This document shows positions 1 through 6,003 of a stretch of 6,003 bases of DNA, one piece after another (the stretch's first letter is position 1; each line of letters starts with the position of its first letter). This DNA is from Acholeplasmataceae bacterium (GTDB taxonomy: Bacteria > Bacillota > Negativicutes > Acidaminococcales > Acidaminococcaceae). The stretch spans positions 1 through 6,003 of the forward strand of contig JAAYAE010000034.1 of NCBI GenBank assembly GCA_012719555.1, read 5' to 3'. A program made the position numbers and the translations under genes. Below the pieces are notes generated by a model. It ran no database searches and was not told the DNA's origin. It worked only from the letters and a program-made list of their open reading frames with translations.

Positions 1-9
1 CCCTTTCTT
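1..9 (-). promoter_or_regulatory. Possible ribosome binding site of a further gene beyond the window edge
   Basis: The 50 nt after the pump stop codon hold no hairpin with a T-run. At the very edge the minus strand reads AAGAAAGGG, which could be a Shine-Dalgarno sequence of a next operon gene, for example an outer-membrane channel. Only the edge is visible, so this is a weak call. Confidence 0.2.
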
Positions 10-50
10 ATGCATATACATTAATATTTTAGAACAACTACACTACGTAG

Positions 51-3000
51 CTATTGTTTTTTTTCTGCCTCAGCATCTGCTGCTAATTGAGCTTTGGTAG
101 AAAACAATTTTTCAATGACAACGTACAACACCGGTATCAAGAAAACTCCAACGGCAGTAGCAAAGGTCATGCCGCCAACAACGGCATTTCCCAAGGACAC
201 ACGAGCACCTGCACCGGGACCTGTTGCAATAGCTAGCGGCACGCAGCCTAAGATAAAGGCAAATGATGTCATCAAAATCGGGCGTAACCGCAATTTAGCC
301 GCATCTATAGCAGACTTAATAATTGGCTCTCCTGCCTCTTTATTCATCTTAGCGTATTCAACAATCAAAATAGCGTTTTTCGCCGCCAAACCAATTAAGG
401 TAATCAAGCCTATTTGCATATATATATCATTTTGCTGCCCTCGTAAATATTGGGAAAGCAAACACCCCAAAATCGCTGATGGAACAGACAGTAAAATAGC
501 TAGTGGTACGGACCAGCTCTCGTACAAAGCCGCTAGACATAAGAACACCAAGATTAGAGAAATCGCCAAAATTTTGTTAGAGCTATTTCCTGCATCAAGT
601 TCATCACGGCTTTGATCTACCCACTGATAAGTGTAAGTAGTTGGCAAAACTTCTGCTGCCACTTCTTGCAAAGCTTTCATAGCCTGACCGGAACTATATC
701 CTGCAGCAGGGCTGCCTGCGATTTTAAAAGCACTAACCCCGTTAAACCTAGTAACGGAAGGTACTGAACTTATGCTCTTATAACTTACTAAGGTATCTAG
801 TGGTACCATTTCGCCGGCACTGCTTTTCACATAGAAAAACCTCATATCATTTACATTTTTTCTAAACTCAGCGTCAGCTTGCATAACCACTTTCCAGGTA
901 CGTCCAAAGCGATTAAAATCATTTACCTCGCTTCCTCCCAGAAAAGTCTGAAGGGCGGTATAAACACTGCCAACCGGAACTCCTAAAGATTCAGCCTTAG
1001 CTCTGTTGACTTCGAAATTATAAGCCGGAGTATCAGTGTTAAAAGTAGTATAAGCAACGCCAATTTCAGGACGTTGATTGGCTTTCGCTACAAATTGCTT
1101 GGCATAAGTATTCATCGTATCAACAGAATCCCCTGCCAAATTCATAATATACATGTTTAAACTACCTGTACTGGATACACCTGGCAAAGCAGGTGCGTTA
1201 AATGCCATCATGGTCATTTCCGGTATTTGAGACGTAATTCCTCTGGCTTTTTGAATTGTTTCCTGTATTGTAACAGTACGTTCATTGTATGGTTTCATGC
1301 TCACGATAAGCAATCCGGCACTGGACTTAGGTGCCTGCGTTAAAATATCGATGCCTGATACGGCTCCAACATGTGCAACGCCAGGAAGTTCTCTTAGTTG
1401 TTTAGCAACTTTTTCCATAGCATAAATACCACGATTACTAGAGGCTGCTTCCGGCAAATTAAATGATACCATAAAATTACCTTGATCCTCATCAGGCACA
1501 TATCCACTAGGCAAATGAGTAAAAATAGCCCCAATTAAAACAATCATTATAAGCAAACCAATTAACATAAGCTTAATATGTCTAATACATTTTTCTACAT
1601 TAGCTACGTATTTATTTAAGAATCTGGCAAACCATTGATTGAAACCATATATTATTTTGCCCAAGAAACCTTTTTTTGCGTTCTCTTCGGCACGAGGCTT
1701 TAAAAGTAAAGCACATAGCGCCGGAGTTAAGGTCAAGGCAATAACTGCTGATAAAGCCATAGATACGGCAATGGTTAAAGAGAACTGCTTATACAACATA
1801 CCAGTTGTACCGCCAGTAAAAGCAATAGGAATAAATACTGCAGCTAAGATAAAGGCAATTGCTACAACCGGCCCTGATACTTCTCTCATAGCACGGTAAG
1901 TTGCCTCTCTGGGTGATAGTCCTGTATCTTGTATATGATGTTCTACGGCTTCCACCACAACGATGGCATCATCAACAACCAGTCCTATAGCCAGTATCAT
2001 AGCAAACATGCTAACAGTATTAATACTGAATCCCATAAAAACGAAGGCCCCAAAGGTACCAACTAAAGACACCGGCACTGCTAAAAGTGGAATTGCCGTA
2101 GCACGCCAATTGCCCATGAAAAGATAAACTACAAACATTACCAAAAGCAAGGCTTCGCCAAAAGTATGCGCCACTTTTGTTAAGGACTCACGTACAAAAA
2201 TTGTATTATCTTGCAATATACCAATCTTCATATCCGGTGGAAAGCGGGTCTCCGCATCGGCTAATTCAGCTTTAATTTTAGCAACACTGTCTAAGGCATT
2301 AGCATCAGTAGTTAAATAGACAGGAAACACAACTGTATCGCCGCCATCAAGAAAAGATACCATTGTATCACTACGAGCGCCCTCACCAATAGTAGCAATA
2401 TCTTTTAGCTTTAAGTTTTGTCCATTGGTAGAACGCACAACAATGTTACCGAACTGTTCTTCATTAGTCAAGCGACCTTGGGCACTGGCCGAATATTGGA
2501 ATTCCTGCTCCCCAGCAGTAGGCCGGGAACCAATAGCGCCAACCGGAGCCTGAATATTCTGTGCCTGAATGGCCGTGGAAACATCGCTGGCTGTAATTCC
2601 TAATTGTGCCATTTTATCGGGATGCAACCATATACGCATAGCATATTCCGGTCCATAAGCATCTACTTCAGACACTCCTTTAACCCTTTGAACAGCATCA
2701 ACAAAATTAGTCATAGCATAGGTCTTCAAAAACATAGAATCGTATGTCTTATTAGGAGAATTCAAAGTGAAATACATAATTGCCTGAGAATTCTTCTTAG
2801 CTGTGGTAACACCATAGCCAGTAACTTCTGATGGTAATGAGGATGATGCTTGAGCCACACGGTTTTGCACTTCTACAGCTGCAATATCACTGTTTTTATC
2901 CAAGTTGAAATATACATTCAATGCATATCCACCATTATTAGTACTTGTAGAACGCATATCCATCATATTCTCTACGCCATTTACTTTTTGTTCAATAGAC

Positions 3001-3188
3001 GTAGCTACAGCCTCTTCAACTGTAGAAGCATTGGCACCAACATAAGTTGTTGACACTTCAACCTGTGGCTTTGTAATATTAGGATATTGTGCAATAGGTA
3101 ATGTAAAGCCGGCAATGGTTCCCAGCATGGTAATAAGAATTGCCAGCACTATCGCGAAGACCGGACGGTCTATGAAAAAACGTGACAC
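51..3188 (-). CDS. RND multidrug efflux pump, inner-membrane transporter (HAE1 family, AcrB-like)
   Basis: Proton-driven inner-membrane pump of a tripartite efflux system; it would take amphiphilic drugs, dyes or bile-type compounds from the periplasm and outer membrane leaflet and pass them to an outer-membrane channel. The protein has 1045 residues, the normal family length, and begins MSRFFIDRPVFA, like AcrB. Twelve membrane segments are visible (about 10-28, 340-358, 365-385, 390-413, 437-457, 470-497, 538-557, 872-890, 894-914, 923-943, 969-990, 1000-1025), with two large periplasmic loops (about 30-335 and 560-870). The proton relay is complete: D406-D407 in GLVVDDAIVVVE, K937 in GLAAKNAILIVE, R967 and T974 in LRLRPILMTS. 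The start is GTG, chosen because the N-terminus matches the family and AAGGGGG lies 9 nt upstream. It follows the adaptor gene by 18 nt, so the two are surely co-transcribed. Substrate range cannot be read from sequence; the AcrB phenylalanine trap is largely not conserved. The closest named gene (acrB, mexB, oqxB) cannot be settled by eye, so no symbol is given. Confidence 0.97.
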   Translation of the reverse strand: MSRFFIDRPVFAIVLAILITMLGTIAGFTLPIAQYPNITKPQVEVSTTYVGANASTVEEAVATSIEQKVNGVENMMDMRSTSTNNGGYALNVYFNLDKNSDIAAVEVQNRVAQASSSLPSEVTGYGVTTAKKNSQAIMYFTLNSPNKTYDSMFLKTYAMTNFVDAVQRVKGVSEVDAYGPEYAMRIWLHPDKMAQLGITASDVSTAIQAQNIQAPVGAIGSRPTAGEQEFQYSASAQGRLTNEEQFGNIVVRSTNGQNLKLKDIATIGEGARSDTMVSFLDGGDTVVFPVYLTTDANALDSVAKIKAELADAETRFPPDMKIGILQDNTIFVRESLTKVAHTFGEALLLVMFVVYLFMGNWRATAIPLLAVPVSLVGTFGAFVFMGFSINTVSMFAMILAIGLVVDDAIVVVEAVEHHIQDTGLSPREATYRAMREVSGPVVAIAFILAAVFIPIAFTGGTTGMLYKQFSLTIAVSMALSAVIALTLTPALCALLLKPRAEENAKKGFLGKIIYGFNQWFARFLNKYVANVEKCIRHIKLMLIGLLIMIVLIGAIFTHLPSGYVPDEDQGNFMVSFNLPEAASSNRGIYAMEKVAKQLRELPGVAHVGAVSGIDILTQAPKSSAGLLIVSMKPYNERTVTIQETIQKARGITSQIPEMTMMAFNAPALPGVSSTGSLNMYIMNLAGDSVDTMNTYAKQFVAKANQRPEIGVAYTTFNTDTPAYNFEVNRAKAESLGVPVGSVYTALQTFLGGSEVNDFNRFGRTWKVVMQADAEFRKNVNDMRFFYVKSSAGEMVPLDTLVSYKSISSVPSVTRFNGVSAFKIAGSPAAGYSSGQAMKALQEVAAEVLPTTYTYQWVDQSRDELDAGNSSNKILAISLILVFLCLAALYESWSVPLAILLSVPSAILGCLLSQYLRGQQNDIYMQIGLITLIGLAAKNAILIVEYAKMNKEAGEPIIKSAIDAAKLRLRPILMTSFAFILGCVPLAIATGPGAGARVSLGNAVVGGMTFATAVGVFLIPVLYVVIEKLFSTKAQLAADAEAEKKQ

Positions 3189-3197
3189 GATTTATTA

Positions 3198-3204
3198 CCC
3201 CCTT
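3198..3204 (-). promoter_or_regulatory. Ribosome binding site deciding the GTG start of the RND pump gene
   Basis: Read on the minus strand this is AAGGGGG, placed 9 nt before the GTG at 3188 and inside the 18-nt gap after the adaptor stop codon. It supports the non-ATG start and efficient separate initiation within the operon. Confidence 0.8.
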
Positions 3205-3206
3205 GT

Positions 3207-4352
3207 TTATTTAGTTGTGGCCGGTGTTGTCTCTAAGTCTGCTTCAGTCATAGGCTCAGGATTGACAGCAGTGCCAGGTCTGACTTTTTGAATACCTTCC
3301 ACCACAATGGTTTCTGTGCCATCTAGACCGCTTTCAATCATCCACAAACGCCCTATGCGTGCACCGACTTTGACTTCTTTCATTTCTATTTTGTTTTCGC
3401 TATTAACCACGCTGACAAAATTCTTGTACATAACTTCAGATACCGCACGTTGCGGAACCAATATAGCATTTTTCCGCGTACCGCTATTAACCTGTAAATG
3501 GGCAAACATACCAGGCAACAACAACCCATTAGGATTAGCGAATTCAGCTTTTAAGGTCAAAGTACCTGTTGTATTGTCAACACTGCGATCAACTTGATCA
3601 ACTCTCCCTTTAAGAGGGTACTTATTACCATCACTTAATGTTAAGGTCAAGTTTTCCAAAGAGCTGCTATTTCCTGTATTGCCTTGCAATAATTTTAGAT
3701 ATTCTGTTTCAGCCAGCGAAAATTTAACCCTCATAGGATCGCTATTAGAAATGGTAGTCAACACCGTAGACCCTGCGGTAACAAAGTTACCTTCAGCTAA
3801 ACAATTGGTATCAACTTTACCGGCAAAAGGAGCTACAATGTTAGTCTCCCCTGCATCAACTTGCGCAGTGGCAAGCAGTGCCTCTTGTGCATTGACAGTA
3901 GCCTGAGCTTGTGCTAATTGAGTGTTATAACTGTCTAGTGTTTGTCTGGAAACAGCGCCCTGCTCATATAGTGCTTGATATCTTGCCGCATCCCTTTGTA
4001 CATTAGTCAAACTTGCTTGGGCATTAGCCAAGGTAGCCTGAGCATTTAGCACGCTGTTTTGATAATTACGTGGATCAATGACATAAAGTAATTGTCCCGC
4101 CGCAACCACATCACCACCGTTAACCAGTTTTTTTACAATAGTACCAGTTACCTTAGATTTAATACTAACCTCATCTTTTGCTTCAACAAAGCCTGTATAC
4201 TCGTAAGTCAAAGGGGTGTCTCTTTGAATTACATGCATTGTCTTCACTGCTACTGCTTGTGGTCCTCCTGCCTGCTGCTTGCTACAACCGGCAGAAGCAA
4301 GCATCATAATGCACGCCAACCCAATGGCTAATACTTTCCTTTTTACTAACAT
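3207..4352 (-). CDS. RND efflux periplasmic adaptor lipoprotein (membrane fusion protein, AcrA-like)
   Basis: Periplasmic adaptor linking the RND pump to an outer-membrane channel. I start it at the ATG at 4352 (381 residues), not at an in-frame ATG at 4373, because AGGAGG lies 7 nt upstream of 4352 and the shorter N-terminus is a clean signal: MLVKRK, a hydrophobic stretch, then LASAGC. This is an acceptable lipobox with C23 as the lipidated residue, so the protein is probably anchored in the inner membrane. Domains in order: first half of the lipoyl domain (about 56-96, with VNGGDVVAAGQLLYVID), an Ala/Gln-rich alpha-helical hairpin (about 97-165), second lipoyl half (about 166-200, with IVAPFAGKV), beta barrel (about 205-290, ending LLLPGMFAHLQV) and membrane-proximal domain (about 291-370, starting ILVPQRAVSE). 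The hairpin tip carries R124-x3-L128-x6-S135, the known RLS motif for contact with TolC-type channels. The tail after 362 is Pro/Thr/Glu-rich and likely disordered. It is first in the operon and lies directly behind a strong promoter. The gene is complete. Confidence 0.96.
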   Translation of the reverse strand: MLVKRKVLAIGLACIMMLASAGCSKQQAGGPQAVAVKTMHVIQRDTPLTYEYTGFVEAKDEVSIKSKVTGTIVKKLVNGGDVVAAGQLLYVIDPRNYQNSVLNAQATLANAQASLTNVQRDAARYQALYEQGAVSRQTLDSYNTQLAQAQATVNAQEALLATAQVDAGETNIVAPFAGKVDTNCLAEGNFVTAGSTVLTTISNSDPMRVKFSLAETEYLKLLQGNTGNSSSLENLTLTLSDGNKYPLKGRVDQVDRSVDNTTGTLTLKAEFANPNGLLLPGMFAHLQVNSGTRKNAILVPQRAVSEVMYKNFVSVVNSENKIEMKEVKVGARIGRLWMIESGLDGTETIVVEGIQKVRPGTAVNPEPMTEADLETTPATTK

Positions 4353-4359
4353 GCTGGAA

Positions 4360-4365
4360 CCTCCT
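4360..4365 (-). promoter_or_regulatory. Ribosome binding site of the adaptor gene, deciding its start
   Basis: Perfect AGGAGG on the minus strand, 7 nt upstream of the ATG at 4352. An upstream in-frame ATG at 4373 would place this motif inside the coding region and would add seven residues (MVVGGSS) ahead of the positively charged start of the signal peptide, so the downstream ATG is preferred. Confidence 0.88.
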
Positions 4366-4413
4366 ACGACCATTTATTAATCAAGCCTCGTGAACATAAA
4401 CTCAATACCTGAT

Positions 4414-4442
4414 ATTATAACTGAACTTTTTTTAAGTTGCAA
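4414..4442 (-). promoter_or_regulatory. Promoter P1 of the efflux operon (sigma-70/sigma-A type)
   Basis: On the minus strand a -35 box TTGCAA (4437-4442) and a perfect -10 box TATAAT (4414-4419) are separated by exactly 17 nt. The -35 matches four of six consensus bases. The spacer includes a run of seven A. Transcription would start near 4407, giving a leader of about 55 nt before the ATG at 4352, with no hairpin I can see. It is positioned to drive the adaptor and pump genes. Confidence 0.75.
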
Positions 4443-4449
4443 TTTGCAA
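4437..4449. promoter_or_regulatory. 13-bp palindrome, candidate repressor operator
   Basis: TTGCAATTTGCAA on the plus strand is fully symmetric around its central base and made of two copies of the self-complementary hexamer TTGCAA. It covers the whole -35 box of P1 and touches the last base of the P2 -10 box, so a bound protein could block both. TTGC-N5-GCAA resembles the style of sites used by MarR-type regulators, but no regulator gene is in the window. A related TTGCAT lies at 4465-4470. Confidence 0.45.
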
Positions 4450-4457
4450 TTATACCA
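4449..4457 (-). promoter_or_regulatory. Possible second promoter P2 with an extended -10 box
   Basis: The minus strand reads TGGTATAAT, a TGn-extended perfect -10 box, 35 nt upstream of the P1 -10. No good -35 hexamer stands at 16-18 nt upstream (the candidates are GAGATA, TGAGAT and GTGAGA), which is tolerated for extended -10 promoters. It could be a second start for the efflux operon, or chance in an AT-rich gap. Confidence 0.45.
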
Positions 4458-4517
4458 ATTTTTGTTGCATTATCTCACTATTACATCTATATGCTCTCCA
4501 TTACGCCGATTGACTGC

Positions 4518-5945
4518 TTAGTCAAAAATTTCACCTATTTTATTCCGCTTCAAGTACGGTAGCACCATACTTTGTGCTAATGCCAATTCCTCTTTTCCAT
4601 CATGCAAAAGCACTAATGCTCCACCGTCATAATAATATCCTTGTACATCTTTTTTAGTTAAAGGATGCCCCTGTTTCATGCTCTCTTGGGTAACAATACC
4701 CCAAAACTTAGAACTTTTCCCCACTAGAGTTTCCAATTCTATACTTCTACCTGTATTCATGTTAAAGTTAAAAGCTTGCATGATAGAAGTTGTCCTATTA
4801 TGAGCAGTAGCAATACCTGTGAATAAGACACTGGTATATTTTTTACCGGCATATTTTACCTCATAATTCAGCTCTATATTTCCATCTCCGCCAGCCTCCT
4901 TCAGCATCTTTTTTACAAATGCATCAATTTGCCCATTTAACTGCCATTGCTGCAATCCCGTACCCATTTTCGAAAAATGAGGATATTTTATCCTGCTCCC
5001 GTTTATTTCAACATACTGTTTGGTTATTAAATATCCTCCGGCACCTATAATATCAGCTTCCTGTTTGTAAATATGCGGGGAATATAAATCTGTATAGAAA
5101 TTGGTCCTTTTCACTTGCCAGCTTCCAGCCATATATTTCCAAATAGTACGCACATATCCCAAGGTATCAAAGTTAGTTGCGCCAACAACAAGCTGTGAGG
5201 TCAAAACTTCTGAGGTTCCATCATTATCAATATCCAAAGCAGCTACCGAACAAAGATTTTGTATATATGGACGAACACCTGAATCTTTCACTTGTCCATC
5301 ATCGTCATAAACGTTAAGATACCGGTACATATCTTGCTCTCCGGGTAAATCCAAAACTATAGTCTTTCCTGAGACAGGAAAGGTTAATTCCGCTTTATAT
5401 TGCGGCAAATACTTACCCAAACAAGCAATGCCAATATTATTTTCTCTTGTAAAAATTTCTTCTGCTTTGCCTTCACTAAAATCCAATATGCGGCAATCGA
5501 CAATACCACCGCTCCCACCTGTCAGGGAAGTTATAAGCACATTGGCAACTCCGTTACCTGTAACATCGGTCAGAGTCAAAAAACTATCATAGCCACCACA
5601 ATCAACCGGCCTAATATACCCTTTAACCCGCCCATTTTTTCTGTCCTTTATAACAACATAGAGATTGCCCATAAAATGCGACCCATTTACAACTTTATTA
5701 CCCATTAATAATACGTCTTCATCATTACCATCGCCATTAACATCGCCAATAGCTTGATCTACGATTTCGCCGCGTTGAACCTCAAGTACAACAGGGTTAA
5801 CTTTCTTTGGCGTTATAATATTAACCGCAACAGGGCTAATTTCCTGTTTTTTTGTTGGTTGCGGCCTTATTTCGGCGCTAACCCCTACCGGTAGCAGTAA
5901 TGTGCCTAAAACGCCCAACACTAAACATCTATTTTTAAGTTTCAT
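4518..5945 (-). CDS. Exported VCBS/FG-GAP repeat protein with a DUF4163/DUF3298-like C-terminal region
   Basis: Exported protein of unknown function, 475 residues. The N-terminus is a standard signal peptide: MKLKNR, a hydrophobic core, and a probable cleavage site VSA|E after residue 24; there is no lipobox. A Pro/Lys-rich linker (about 25-55) follows. Residues about 60-250 hold three VCBS/FG-GAP-type calcium-loop motifs: D68-VNGDGNDED, D127-VTGNGVAN and D238-IDNDGTSE. Such repeats usually form beta-propeller blades; three is few for a full propeller, so other blades may be too divergent to see. Residues about 300-465 resemble DUF4163 plus DUF3298: ITKQYVEINGSRIKYP, then LNGQIDAFVKK, then FNFNMNTGRSIELETLVG, and a final VLPYLK. 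In known proteins these domains occur in the deacetylase PdaC and the lysozyme-sensing anti-sigma factor RsiV, but no catalytic domain or membrane helix is present here, so neither activity is implied. The mature part has four cysteines (116, 151, 175, 232). The ATG start is supported by AGGAGG 11 nt upstream. It is co-oriented with the efflux operon but 165 nt away; a functional link is unproven. Confidence 0.85.
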   Translation of the reverse strand: MKLKNRCLVLGVLGTLLLPVGVSAEIRPQPTKKQEISPVAVNIITPKKVNPVVLEVQRGEIVDQAIGDVNGDGNDEDVLLMGNKVVNGSHFMGNLYVVIKDRKNGRVKGYIRPVDCGGYDSFLTLTDVTGNGVANVLITSLTGGSGGIVDCRILDFSEGKAEEIFTRENNIGIACLGKYLPQYKAELTFPVSGKTIVLDLPGEQDMYRYLNVYDDDGQVKDSGVRPYIQNLCSVAALDIDNDGTSEVLTSQLVVGATNFDTLGYVRTIWKYMAGSWQVKRTNFYTDLYSPHIYKQEADIIGAGGYLITKQYVEINGSRIKYPHFSKMGTGLQQWQLNGQIDAFVKKMLKEAGGDGNIELNYEVKYAGKKYTSVLFTGIATAHNRTTSIMQAFNFNMNTGRSIELETLVGKSSKFWGIVTQESMKQGHPLTKKDVQGYYYDGGALVLLHDGKEELALAQSMVLPYLKRNKIGEIFD

Positions 5946-5956
5946 AATAACAGCTT

Positions 5957-5962
5957 CCTCCT
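5957..5962 (-). promoter_or_regulatory. Ribosome binding site of the VCBS/DUF3298-like gene
   Basis: Perfect AGGAGG on the minus strand, 11 nt upstream of the ATG at 5945. The spacing is a little longer than usual, but no other start fits and the signal peptide begins directly at this ATG. Confidence 0.8.
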
Positions 5963-5986
5963 AGTTTAAACATGCTATAAAACCCC

Positions 5987-5992
5987 AGTATA
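5987..5992 (-). promoter_or_regulatory. Possible -10 box of the VCBS/DUF3298-like gene
   Basis: The minus strand reads TATACT here, one base from the TATAAT consensus, about 42 nt upstream of the ATG at 5945. The matching -35 region would lie past the window end at 6003, so the promoter cannot be confirmed. Confidence 0.25.
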
Positions 5993-6003
5993 ATCTATAA
6001 TAC

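Noticed and set aside
57..64. Run of eight A (minus strand) near the end of the pump gene as a possible frameshift or phase-variation site
   Set aside because: The phase is GAA AAA AAA CAA, so the slippery A-AAA-AAC heptamer is not in the required frame, and slippage would only change the last two residues and the stop. No functional consequence is apparent.
94..615. 173-residue open frame on the plus strand
   Set aside because: It lies wholly antisense to the conserved C-terminal part of the RND pump, including the TM10-TM12 region; its product is low in complexity and looks like no known protein. A shadow frame.
1639..3053. Four further plus-strand open frames opposite the pump gene (1639-1899, 2418-2603, 2604-2831, 2850-3053)
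   Set aside because: All are short, antisense to conserved RND sequence and have no recognisable product; shadows of the pump reading frame.
3307..4331. Plus-strand open frames opposite the adaptor gene (3307-3597, 3679-3906, 4092-4331)
   Set aside because: Antisense to conserved adaptor domains with no family resemblance.
4422..4436. T-run on the plus strand as an intrinsic terminator
   Set aside because: There is no GC-rich stem beside it, no plus-strand gene ends there, and it is explained as the spacer of promoter P1.
4374..4517. Terminator or riboswitch between the VCBS gene and the efflux operon
   Set aside because: I found no stable stem-loop with a U-run after the stop at 4518 and no long conserved-looking leader structure; the gap is explained by promoter elements.
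5101..5708. Plus-strand open frames opposite the VCBS gene (5101-5310, 5400-5708)
   Set aside because: Antisense to a frame that has a signal peptide, a good ribosome binding site and recognisable motifs; the plus-strand products have none of these.

Overview
The window holds three genes, all on the minus strand, and most of a transport operon. In transcription order they are an exported VCBS/FG-GAP repeat protein (5945 to 4518), a periplasmic adaptor lipoprotein of an RND pump (4352 to 3207), and the RND inner-membrane pump itself (3188 to 51). The open reading frames on the plus strand are shadows of these genes. I see no RNA gene, mobile element, CRISPR array or long repeat.

The adaptor and pump make a two-gene HAE1-type (AcrA/AcrB-like) multidrug efflux operon with an 18-nt gap. 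The 165-nt gap upstream of the adaptor holds a good promoter (TTGCAA, 17 nt, TATAAT). It also holds a second, extended -10 box (TGGTATAAT) and a 13-bp palindrome lying between and over the two, which looks like a repressor site. No regulator gene and no TolC-type outer-membrane channel is in view. The adaptor keeps the R-x3-L-x6-S hairpin-tip motif used to dock on such channels, so a partner is expected elsewhere, possibly just past position 1, where a Shine-Dalgarno-like sequence sits at the window edge.

The upstream gene encodes an exported protein with a signal peptide, three calcium-loop-like VCBS/FG-GAP motifs and a C-terminal part that resembles the DUF4163/DUF3298 domains of PdaC and RsiV. 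Its role is unknown. It has its own ribosome binding site, and no clear terminator separates it from the efflux genes, so partial read-through is possible.

The organism is probably a diderm Firmicute (Negativicutes type). The genes are fairly AT-rich with strong AGGAGG or GGGGG ribosome binding sites, and the DUF4163/DUF3298 type of domain is common in Firmicutes. The tripartite RND pump needs an outer membrane. This placement is an inference from style, not from a marker gene. The efflux genes look intact and ordinary. The most interesting items are the promoter/operator arrangement and the domain combination of the upstream protein; nothing here demonstrates a new system.
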